Assembly (NCBI GenBank): GCA_039619475.1
Contig: CM077116.1
Coordinates: 35,847,183-35,911,182, forward strand
Direction: 5' to 3'
Length of the DNA stretch: 64,000 bases
Source: Icerya purchasi
Taxonomy: Eukaryota; Arthropoda; Insecta; Hemiptera; Monophlebidae
The notes under the pieces are model-generated. The model saw only the letters and a list, made by a program, of their open reading frames with translations. It ran no database searches and was not told where the DNA came from. Shown here piece by piece: positions 23,048-35,500 of this stretch (position 1 is its first letter; each line of letters starts with the position of its first letter). The position numbers and the translations under genes are program-made.

Positions 23048-24724
23048 AAAGTATATAAATAATAATTAAAGTTGAACTGGTCTGATGAACGTTAAAATCA
23101 GTTTAGAGAAAAATGTGAAAAAATTATTTTTTGTGATGTATAATAATAAAAACTTACAATTTAAGTTTAAATATGGTCTTAGGACCGGTGTGATGTAAAA
23201 AAAAAAAAAAAGAAGAAAAAAGTTTAAATATATTTACTTCTAATATTATATCATGTTTTTGTATTTTTGCATATGTGGGCAGACATAGTTTAAAGCCGAA
23301 GACAAAAAAAAAAAAAGTGTAAAAGATATAACTTCGTAACTTATTTGACCTTTTCGTGCTTGGTTATTTATTTGTTTTTTTGAACTTCTTAGCCAATGTT
23401 GCATTTTTATGATTTGAACTGATTTATTTCATTCAAAATTCAAAATTTTTTTAAACTTAGTTTCCAATGCTGTTTGAATACAATGTATATTTCACTAATA
23501 TTTTCTATACGGTCGAAATGAAAATGCATACTAATTCGTTTAAATGTTATTCCAAAAAAATTTTTTCTTTACTCCTGAACTATTCATTTTTAAAATATCT
23601 TTTTATTGTCTCAATGTTTATTTTTACGAATTATAGTTATTTTTCTGTTACAAACTAAATATGTTTTATTAAGGTTATCAGGTTAAGCATCAGTATAGGA
23701 AAATAAATTACTTTTACGGTATAGTTTTTCTTTTGTAACACTGAGGTGATAGATTTGATGCGCTATCCTAACTGACCGAATTCACGATAGAATACGATCG
23801 CAACCTGTTTTTTTTTCTTGTTATTATGCGATATTCGTAACTAGTTGATTTCATTGTTACATTTCGTGTAGATTGTCATTTGTTATATATCTGTCCGGAA
23901 TAGTTTTAAAGTTAAAATTTAGTTTCGATGAAAAACAATTTTCTTATTTATTGGCGTAAAATTAATTTTAATACTTAAAAACACGATTCTATCACAATTT
24001 GGTAACATGTAAGATAAATAATATTCAATTGAAATAGTAAAATTAAAAATTTCGCATACAGTAAAATTCGAACAACAGCCTTATGCACATCAATAACAAA
24101 ATATACTAAACCTACAACCATTATGCATTTGTTATAATTTGTTTAACATGTGTTTATATTTTACAAAAAAAAAAAAAAAAAAAGCGGTGCAATCGTGTTT
24201 AGTTGCAAATTTTGCCACCGAGAATAGCGCTTCAAGTCTAGTCACTAAAGTGACGATTATGTACAGTTTCATCATATTTATGACGTTACCCACGCCTGCA
24301 AACATTTTATCATTTTAATTGATTAATAAGTTTACTTGTGCATTTATGCATCAGTTTTCAGACGGTTTTTTATAGAGTTAATTTGTATAATATTTGTTGT
24401 CGGCGTTTCTTTTTTTTTTTCATCGTAAAAATATCAAACTTGTCATATATTCCAAGAAAATTTAACGTTTTAGATGTGAATAGCAATACTCGGGTACTAT
24501 TAATATATAATTTAAAAGCTGTAAACAGCGTGTGTTATTCATTTACTTTAATGATTATTTTGCAATATAATTTTACACCATTTGCGTTATTGACACTGGT
24601 ATAGTTTTCAAATATTTCTTACCAAAAAACAATCAAGTACTAGACGTAATTTCTGTATAGTTTTGTTTGTACAAATATATGTGTATATGTTTTTTCGACT
24701 AATTTGATTTTGATAAATATAAAA
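23048..24724. other. AT-rich stretch between repeat cluster and transporter 3' end
   Basis: It holds several poly-A and poly-T runs (for example 24163-24182) but no supportable gene or bounded element. Confidence 0.4.
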
Positions 24725-24730
24725 TTTATT
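24725..24730 (-). promoter_or_regulatory. Poly(A) signal of the SLC17-type gene
   Basis: On the minus strand AATAAA occurs 13 bp after the TAA (24744-24746). It is close to the stop; another signal downstream may be used. Confidence 0.35.
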
Positions 24731-24743
24731 CTGATTTTTTAAA

Positions 24744-24908
24744 TTATATTTGCTTTCCATTTTCTTTATCATTTGCATTTTCCGACCCGTCCTGTGAAAT
24801 TATGGCCCAATCTTGAATGTTGCCAGATGAAAATATTAAATAAAAACTGGCTGATGTGAAGTAAATAATACCGCTTATTAGGAAAACGATGCTCCATTCA
24901 GCCTTGGT
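24744..24908 (-). CDS. SLC17-type gene, terminal exon
   Basis: The exon is 165 bp, phase 0 in. It encodes TKAEWSIVFLISGIIYFTSA (segment 12), FYLIFSSGNIQDWA (the family F..F.....Q.WA pattern) and a short acidic, Asn-rich cytoplasmic tail ending NGKQI. TAA is at 24744-24746. Confidence 0.93.
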   Translation of the reverse strand, partial: TKAEWSIVFLISGIIYFTSASFYLIFSSGNIQDWAIISQDGSENANDKENGKQI

Positions 24909-27900
24909 CTGTAAAAAAAGCAAAAAAAAAAAACAAAACGTTTAATTTAAATAAAGTAAAAAAAAATTTTGTGTATTTAAATTTAATTTAGAAACGTAAT
25001 CAAATATTGAGAAAACATGGGAGATTTGCACGTAGATTGGTTCAATATAAATTTATCCGAGACATGTAAATAGCATATTAATCACAATAATAATTTATTT
25101 TTATTTATTTTTTTTTTTTGGTTTTTTTAAGGCTTAACTGCAATAATATATAATAATTATCACATTTGTCGGGAAGATTTCTTGAATTTATAATACATTT
25201 CTAATTTTATAAAAAATTATTAACACGTTTAAAATTCAAGTTCTAATGCACTAATAACCTCTTGCACAAACGAAAAAAGATTATGTTTGGTCATTCCTAA
25301 TAATTCATTGCCTTTTGGCACTGTCTTTGGGTATTGACGAGAGAATCATTGCTTAAATGCAAGATTAAATTTTGATTAAAATTTGAGGTCCCTACTAATT
25401 TCCCGCGCAAAGAAAACAAACTTTTTATTCATTTACTATACAGGTAAGCTTTTCGCCAATAATATGAGACGTAAAGAACTAAAAAATAGAAAACAAATAT
25501 CCTCTTACTAAATAGTGAAATATACAATAAATGCACTAAATACGTTTATAACTGATATACAAAATTATATCTTATACTGCTCTTACAATTTTCATTTTCA
25601 TGCAGATACGCACATTCATAATCTTCAAATGAAAGTCGGTATTGAAAATTAAATGTTTGTTTTATAAATATGCTTCATTAGAGATTATCAATGTTATTCC
25701 AAATAAAAATTTCCCACTCATATTATCGACACGCAGTAATGAATACAATAATGAATAAAAATAATACTTCGTCTTCAAAAATAACAAAACAAATATATCC
25801 ATTTCCTACATTTAAATGATGATATTTTAATATTAATTATTTCTAATAATGTAGAAAATATAATTTGCCTGTTAATTTAAAAAGAAAAAAAAAATCGGTT
25901 TCCTTTTCACATTCTTTTAATATTACATTTACTTAAAATATATCTCTATAAACGTGGGAACGTCTGAAATATTTAAAATAAAAGCACTCGAAAACATTTT
26001 TTTTTTTTTTATTCACTATTTCATTTTAAATAAATACAAGCCCTAAGTAAGTTCGGACCAAAAAAAAATGATATAAAATTAATAATGTATCTTATTAAAT
26101 TTTTTCGAATTTCTCCTGATAATGTTCTTATCTTATTGATTATATACCGCATGTAAGTGTTAAAAGTAAGTTTTAAAACCTAACATTGGTTTCAAATCTC
26201 TGGTTCCTCAGTTTTCGATGAAAATTCTTCTGCATTATATTTTCTTGAATAAAACCTAGCATGACGATATTTTAAGTCATTGAAAGGAACAATTTTTTCC
26301 AACTCTAAAATGTTTTTAGATAGTCGATGCATTTTAGAATTGTGCACGTACAATAGTTTCTTGGCTGCTGCATAATACACGGTAAATTACTATAGGTTAA
26401 ACAAATGTGGTTTTAAATTTTTGCTTTATGCTACTTCACAACTAGCTTCATTATTAAATTGATGTTCAGTAAGGGAAAAACAAAAAAAAAAAAGTTTAGA
26501 AAATAATATTTCAATAGGTTCTTGCGACGTTTTGCGTCTTTATGACTGAAAACAACATTCCACAAAACGCAAACTTCTCTTCCCGTTTACATATGTCTGA
26601 AATACATCCGTTGCAATCTGGCGTTTTCTTTCAAAATCATAATACCTTCTCAGTTTTCATCTCCTTTTTACTTCCTTGTACGTAGTAAAGGAAGTATTGT
26701 AATCATGATAAATGTTTAATAAGATATTTCAACGGATATTTCGATCGCCCCTGAATGCTTTCCCTTATACGGATGATAAAAGGAAATACTGTATTCGCAG
26801 AGTATTTTGAATCATATTTCAACGGCAACACTCAATTTGATCACTCTTGGAACCATTTTTAAGTCGTTATTCGTGACATGTGTATATCGGTATGGATGTA
26901 TGTATTACGCATAATTAAAAAACAGCTAGTGGCAGAAATTTTGAATTTAGAACTCTTCTAACATTTAGTTGTGCACCTTTTTAGGATTCCGTATACATAT
27001 AATGTACGGAATCCTTATAAGATGGTACACAAATGACAAAAATATCAAATAAAAATCAATAATTCACGAACGGCTTGACTTATAAACTTCAAATTTGGAA
27101 CATAAATTACAATTAAAATTATCTTTAAAACGATCTATAACTTGAAGATGACCGATTACCCTGGGCGGCAAAAAACCCAAAAAACCGTCAAGAATATATA
27201 ATATGGTACATAAAACGACCTCAAAAATCACTTAAAAAATCATAACTCGTCACTAGATAAACTTATAACGCTGAAATTCAAAATATAAACTACAATGCAG
27301 GAGTACTTTCATAAAATCAAAAAATTACGTTACAAAAGTTATGTAAAGTTGCCCAAAAGTTCAAAAAACAGCAAAAAATGACGTGTCCCCCCCCTTAGCG
27401 CCGCGAATATTGTAGTTAAAAATTTTGAATGGGGCTAAAAATACGCACATACCCGTATATTTCTCTAGTTTGGAACATCCGGATTTCCAACTTTAAAACT
27501 GGACCCTCAGGGCGACAAAAGCTCAAAAGTTTGTAAAAAAATATTTTTTTTTATAGGCATGCGATATATCGATGGAAAGATCGCTATTTGTCGGGAACGA
27601 AACCGAATTTCATTTCCTTAACGAAACTTTCAAAGTTGCCGTAAAGTTCAAAAAAGCGCAAAAAATGACGTGTCCCCCCCCTAGCGCCGCGAATATTACC
27701 GATAAAAATTTTGAACACGGTTAAAAATATGCGCTTCCACGTATATTTCTCTAGTTTGGAACATCCGAGTTTCCAGCTTCAAAATTGGACCCTCGGGGCA
27801 CCGAAAGCTCGAGATATTGGAAAAAAATATTTTTTTTCTTGGGCTTGTGATATATCATTAGAAAGATCTCTAGTAGTCGGGAACGAAACCGAATTTCATT

Positions 27901-30900
27901 TTCTTAACCAAACTTTCAAAGTTGCGATAAAGCTCAAAAAAGCTCAAAAAATTGCGCGTCCCCTAGCGCTGCGAGTATTATAGCTAAAAATTTAAAACAT
28001 GGTTAAAAATATGTACTTCCACGTATATTTCTGTAATTTGGTGCGTCCGGGTCTCGAGCTTTAAAAATAAAACTCCGGGGCTTCGAAAGCTCAAAATTTT
28101 GTAAAAAAATATTTTTTTTCCCGGTAATGTAATATATCGTTTGAAAGATCGCTATTTATCAGGAACAAAACCTTATATCATTTTCTTTACCAAAAAATTC
28201 AAAGTTGCCGTAAAGTTCAAAAAAGCGCGGAAAATGACGTGTCCCCCCCCTAGCGCCGCGAATATTACCGATAAAAATTTTGAACACGGTTAAAAATATG
28301 CGCTTCCACGTATATTTCTCTAGTTTGGAACATCCGAGTTTCCAGCTTTAAAATTGGACCCTCGGGGCACTGAAAGCTCGAGATTTTGGAAAAAAATATT
28401 TTTTTTTCTTGGGCTTGTGATATATCATTAGAAAGATCTCTAGTAGCCGGGAACGAAACCAAATTTCATTTTCTTAACCAAACTTTCAAAGTTGACGTAA
28501 AGTTCAAAAAAGCGTCAGCTCCAATTAGCGGCCCCCTTCTTGCGACGCGAGTATTACAGCTATAAATTTGGAACATGGTAGAAAACACGCGACTCTACGT
28601 ATATTTCTCTGATTTAAGACAATCGGACCCCAACTTTAGACTGAGACCTGTGGGGCACCAAAAATTCAAAATTTTGAAAAAAAAATTTTTTTTTTTTAGG
28701 TTTGTGATATATCATTAGAAATATCGCTATCGTCGGGAACGAAACCGTATTTCATTTTTTTAAAGAAATTTTCAAAGTTCTGAAAAGTTCAAAAAAAAAA
28801 AAAATTATGTGTCTCTCCACTAGCTCCACGAATATTACAGCTGAAAATTTTGAACGCGGCTAAAAACGTGCTGATCCCCTTATATTTCTCAAGTTCATAA
28901 CATTTGGATTTTCAGTTTTAAAATTGGACCCTTAAGGCGTCGAAAGTTCGAAATTTTGAAGAAAATTTTTTATTTTTCTGACGCATGTTATATACTGTTT
29001 GAAGGATCGCTATCTGTCGGGAAAGAAACCGTATTTCATTTTCTTAATTGAACTTTCAAAGTTTGCTGAAAAGTTCAAAAAATCGAGAGAATTGATTTGT
29101 GACGCGAGTATTATAGCTAAAAATTTTGAGGAAAGTAGTAAATATGGGCATCCATGTATATTTCTCTGGTTTGGAACATCTAAGTTTCCAATTTTAAAAT
29201 TAGTGACTTGGGGCTCTAAAAGCTCGAAATTTTGTAAAAAAAAAATTTTTTTCAAGTGTATTATTATTGGAAAGAGCGCTATTTTTTGGGAACGGACCCG
29301 TATTTCGTTTTCTTAACAAAACTGTTTGAAATTTACTAAAAGTTCATAAAATTCTGAAAAATAACGTGTAGCCCCGCTTGTAATTTATGTATTGGTTCAA
29401 GATTTTGAACAAGGTTAAAAAAATGTGCGTCCCTGTTTATTTATTTACTTTGGAACATCTAGGTTTCCATCTTAAAATTCAGAACCTTAAGCGCCGAAAG
29501 CTCGAAAGTTTCAAAAATAATATTTTTTTTCCGGCCATGATCGATGGAAAGATCGTTATTTGTCGAGAACGAAACCATAAGTTATTTCCTTAACGAAACT
29601 TTCAAACCTTGATGTTCCAAACTTGAGAAATATATGTCGAAGCGCATATGTTTAACCCTGTTCAAAATTTTTAGCTGTAATACTCGCGGCGCTAGAGGGT
29701 AGGAACTGTTTGAAGTTTTTGGCAACTTTAAAAGTTTCTAAATACGGTTCGGAATTATGTTTAGAGACTCCCGTGGAACTGGCGTACGAATTTCGACTGT
29801 TACTGGTTGAATGTCGGATGGTAACATTATCTGTTGAAAGTTAATATCCGCACGAACGGATAATATTATTCCACCACGCGCACAACTAGCAAGCACCGGA
29901 TTTGATTCGAGAACTTTATAGTTTTTTAGTTTTAAATGTTGGTTTTGTTTTAAGTGGGTTTTTTGAATGCACGAAATAAACAGGTTTGTTAATCGGTGTT
30001 ATTTTTCTTTTGGCTTTATCGGAATACGAGATTGCAGCGGTTTTTAGAATTTGGTTCGGATTGTTATAATTTTCGTTAGTAGTGTTAGTATGAGGGATAA
30101 GAAACGAAACAGGATCACAGGTTTTGGTTTGGTTATTTTCATTACGAGGTGTGTTAGTGTTGTTATGAACTGTAATGAAAGGAACGGACTCACCGCATCA
30201 TTGTTTAGGTGGTACGTCCGCCTGATGAAAAACAGATGCGAATAGTATTTCGATTTGTTAAACAATTTAACGACCTATGCTAGTAAATAAATAAAAAAAA
30301 AATATTTAATAATGGTCTAACATACGGAGAGAGTCGAAAGAAAATACCGAATTGTTAAAAAATCATCACAGTAGAACGACAGTCTTTTTCACATCGCGGA
30401 ACTATATCGACCTTTTCTGGTAAAGTAACCAGTTCGTCTTGCAACCGAAAAAAGTTTAATAACAAAGTAACCAAATTGCCTCGAAATTCGGTTTTCCAAT
30501 TAGTGACATTTACAAAATTCGTAAACTATAATTTCGATTACCGTGTCTCTCCCTCCCATTCGCCGAGAATCCAGGATGCAATCACCAACGTACACCAACC
30601 TGCCAGCAGGGAACACCAACATTCTAGCAGCCGCAGCAGAGTGATACGTAGCATCAATATTATTTCTAATTAATATTTTTTGCGTGTTTTCGTTTATATA
30701 TTTATTAAATATCTTTGACGGTCGGCTATTCAAGAAAGATAGGTGTAGGAATTAACAAAATTACACATTTTAAAAAATCATAAAACCTTAATATTAGTTA
30801 TTAAATCTAAACCAATAATTTAAAAAAATAAATAAAAAAAGGATTTAATTAATTTTTCTTCATAACCGTTACATTGCACTTCAAATTAGTCTAAGTCTTC

Positions 30901-32536
30901 GATTCAAATTAGTATTTTGCTTTACTGTTTTAAATTATTATTAGAAAAGATCTCTGAAATTTATTAAGATATTAAATTAAAATAGTAAAATAAAAATAGA
31001 AATTTATTCAAACAAATTTTCTTACATACTAAATAATTATAGTTATTGTTAACTTTCATACGGAATCCTCAGCGCATGAAACCTCATGCTTGACTGAACT
31101 TGTTTTTGGTTACAATCGGTTGGGCCAAAAGGGCACACTTCTCTTGGAGAGTTTTGTAAAATTTTTCTCATAACTCGATAATGGGTAGCTGTAGAAAGTC
31201 ATTTTTTTATTCTGGATTCTTATAACATCTAATTATATATGTATATCTCCGATTTTGGTTACAATCAGTTGTGCCAAAACGGTACTTATCTTGGAGGGTT
31301 TTTTATAATTCCACTTAAAAGCTTGAATGCTATTCTTCTGAAACTGAAGTTTAGAAGAAATGTGAGGCCTACCGAAAATACATAATCTGTTGTCTAATAA
31401 TTTAACAAATTCTAAGCGAGAGTAACTTGTTTGCTTTTTCTTTATCCTCTTAAGTTGTCACGATAGCCTAGTTGCTAGTGCGCTTGGCTTCCGTTACGGA
31501 AGTCTCGGGTTCAATCTCGGGCGACGGCAGAAATTATTACGAAAAATTAAATTAAACACTCGCTAATAATCACGTGAAAGGCAATGGCAAATCACCACGT
31601 ACACCCATATGCGTGCTAGTTAGTACACATCAGACACACACGCACGGGGGACTGCACTTGTATATCGATAAAAATCATACATTTACAGTCAGTTCCGAAT
31701 GTAGTCTTGCGTATGTACACAACAATTGATTCGTACACTAGATTTGCACAGCTGAAGTTACGTGAATTAATCGTGAGTGAAATTCTGAAAGTTGCCGCCG
31801 ACCACGAGGTGCGCTCAGTTATTTTCAAACAATAAAAAATTGCACCAATTGAAATTCATCGCGCAAATAGTGGAAGTTTATAGTCCCTTATGATGAGTGT
31901 TCAACATGTTTGTAAATGGTGCCGTGAATTCCGAGGAGGTGGACCAAATGTAGAGGACGAGGAGCGGCACACCATCGGTAATCTCAGATGAACTGGTGCG
32001 AAAAATCGTAGAAACTCCGCCAAACTATTTCCGATCATCTTGACCAGTTTATGAATATGTCACGAAGTACCATACAAAAAAAATCGAGACTGACGAGGAA
32101 TTGAAAAATTTCGTTTTTACCTGGTTACAAAATTTGGCGGCAAGTTTCTACGGGGAAGGTAGTTATAAGTTAATTTCTCGACTCGACAAATGCTTAAATT
32201 TAAAAGGTGAGAACATGTGGAAAAGTAAATAAAAGTATACTGAATTCAATGCCGGTGTCCGTTTTTTTGCAAGCTTTATTAATTTCGAAAATAAAAAATA
32301 AGGAAACTTACTTTTTGAACGCCCCTCATATTCTTTCTTTTCTTATAAATAAATAAATGTTTAAATTAAATTTCTTACGCTATTTTTATTTATTTTATAT
32401 ATTTCAGTTGTATTACTTATTTGTTTTAATGTTTAATAGTTTTACAAGGAAGTCATATGTTGCTCAATCAGATTTTTATTCCCCACAAACGGTTTTAAAT
32501 TTATTTATTTTTATTTATATATACATATATATATAC

Positions 32537-32592
<56 letters not shown>

Positions 32593-35500
32593 TTTTTTCA
32601 TCTACTAAACTTATTTCTTTGATAAACCAATTTAAACGAAACGTTCGTCATAGATTTAGGGAGAAAAAAATACATGTTAGAAAGCAATTTTTTATTCGCA
32701 TGTTTCTATTAGGACTAGTGTAAATATTTACTCACAATGAATGCAGTAATAATTTACGTCTAAAATTAAATCAAAAATTATATGTGTTCAAATATACGCG
32801 ATTAATACGGTCGTTATTAAAATGTGAAAAATAACTTTGCTCGTACAAATACTTAAAATCTCAAATAAATGGAGAACACAACGGAAAGTTAAACTGAACT
32901 TCTATAATTTAACTTCCTATTGTGTTCTTCGTTTACATGAGGTTACTGCAGGGATTTTTTATATTAAATGAATTTCACATTAAAAAAATCTCATCCAAAA
33001 GTAATGTTTTCTAACAATCGATATTACATATAATTATACAAGAGTTTAGTAATAAAACAGAGAGTAAACATTGGAATATGTATTATAATTACTTATATAA
33101 TTACAGAGCAAAAAAAGTAATTTATAAAAGTAAAAGTTCCCACGGCGTTTTGCACTTATATATCTTCATCCTCCAGTTTAATTGTTTTTCCTTTTTGTTT
33201 TCGTTTCATTGTTATCCATTCTGATGTTTTCTTGATTACTTTCCCGAATAATTTCGTTAATTAAAACAGCAGCAGTCGTAATATTTTCTTCAACGTTAAG
33301 GTATTCGTTTAATCAAAGAAATTGCAGAACCATCAGTCCGATTTCATGAAAATGTAAATCTTTTTTTTTAGTTCCAAACACATTAAATTTCGTATTAAGT
33401 GAACTTTGCTCAAATAGATTTAATTGCAGATCGAATTTGTATTTTAAGAAAGAACGCATTAATCGTGTTTATTTTTAACATATAAAAAATAGATTTTTTA
33501 AATGTAGTTTTAATTAAAATTTTTGGAGCAAAATTATTACTGTATTTATTACAAGTAAATATTTACAATGGCTTTTGTCTCAAGAGACGCAACTACGATG
33601 ATGATGAATAGTGTATAATAGTAGCCTACGTGGCAATGCCTATACACGTTATTTTCTCTAAAAGTATTATCTAACAACTGAATGTAAAAAAAAACAAAGA
33701 AAAATACGCCGACGTTTCCTACACTGAACAAAAATGACCACTACTAATACAAACTTTCAAATAAAAGTACGTCTTTGCAAAGGAGTCCGCAGTGTCCTGG
33801 ATCTAACATAGTTGCCCCACCCCCTGTTATTTTGAGATATTTAGGTACTTTTCTCTAATATCGCAGATGACCGGATGACAACTTCTGCCGGAGAGCTATC
33901 AAAGCGCTTTGGCTATCAGACAATAGGTTAAACTTGTCATTACAGAATTTTCTACCCGTTCAATAATTACTGGCTTCTACTTCAAATGAAAACCATTAAA
34001 TTTAAATGTGTGCGATAGACCACGAAGTATTTTAGTATTGACTGGTTAATTTCGACGATTTCATTAGAAAGACAACTGTTAGAATACACTAAATTGTAAC
34101 GGATCTGTGGTCCCTCAGTTCGATCGCGAATTGTAATAATTCTTTCATCGACTACCCGTATTCTGGGAGCGAATTGTAACCATTGTTCTTTTCTTCTGCA
34201 CGGCACATTTTTGTCCTCACGAGTCGGTGTAACGGATTCGGTTTCTCTGGAGATCTCTTCTTTTGGGTTTATTAAGTCTAACTTGTGACATTTTGCCTTC
34301 AAGACTAAATTTGAGCTCGAGTGCCACGTACCTCCTCGCAATGCAAATAATATTATTTTCTTTAAATTTTCTTTTTTTTTTTCTAATTCATAGAGATAGC
34401 GAGAAATTTTTAAAACTTTTCTCTCACTTAATTAGTGTCTTTACACGGCATTTAATAAAATTCAGTAATTATCAAATCTTTAAATAATATATATATTGTT
34501 ACGACTTGAGGATTTTCCTCTGGTCCCTGTTACGGGAAGCCAGTGTAACGATTTCAAGACCTTCACGTCATTTTTACGGGAAGCCAATGTTATGATTTGA
34601 GGGGTTAAATCCTTCGCTATTCTTCGATAAAAAAAATACGTAATAATTTTTAAAAAAATGTTAAACCGGAAAAATTACGGGCGCCAGCAACATTTGTCAA
34701 TGGTGTGTTGCAACCGGAATCGCTCTGCCGCGCAGAGTATTAGACTTTTTGTGATAACACAAACGGCTATGATTTTGTTTTGTAAAAAAAAACTTCGCGA
34801 GCCCGCCGTAAAGTGGCGGTAATATCTCCGCGACGGAGATATTACGATCTCCCAAACACACGCGTTCAATAAAATATTTCGGATGTTACGAATCGCGTAT
34901 ATTTTCGAAATTTACAAAAAAAACACAAATAAACGGACGCATACAGCATTGATGCAGACTAGAAAATTATACGAAAAAAAAAGTGTGACTGAACATAAAA
35001 TTTCTTCACCGGAATTAAAATTGATTTCACGGAAAAGTAACCCGACGACTAGATAGTACGCGATTTAAACGGTAACACAGGTATCGACCGCACAACAAGA
35101 TTTAACACATAAGACCGACGACTAGATGTGTTAATTCGCAATAATCGGCTCTATATTTTATTCTAAAACTAACGGTACATTACCGAATCCTTATCAATTA
35201 ATCACATAGCCGTTACAGCGCTGATCTTCACACACGGCTCACGCGGCCGACAGACACTATCCTGTTGTCGCAGACCGCACATACCAGGACACTTACACAA
35301 CTCCTTAACACTACCGAAATTCGACGAGAATCGGAAATTACCTATTCGGTCGTGTAAATATTCCGGCCGTATTCTCTGACGACGATAAATAATAGGATTG
35401 ACGCGGAGAGATCGAAAATTCATGATTTTAATCGGAGAATAATTTCTAGCTCGACATCATCGCGCCAGGTAAAATACCGAATCCGTATCAATATTGAACG

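Noticed and set aside
27711..29316. Several 65-105 codon open frames on both strands
   Set aside because: They are readings of the 285-bp satellite units; the same residues recur unit after unit.
31508..31519. Functional tRNA gene
   Set aside because: A and B boxes are present, but there is no complete cloverleaf with acceptor stem, and the sequence recurs with a non-tRNA body, so it is a SINE head.
32357..32608. 83-codon open frame with a long Tyr-Ile repeat
   Set aside because: The repeat is a translated TA microsatellite; no protein-like part remains.
34675..34869. Possible small gene on the minus strand (ends CCWRP)
   Set aside because: It lies in the less AT-rich island where chance frames are longer; no family pattern or splice signals.
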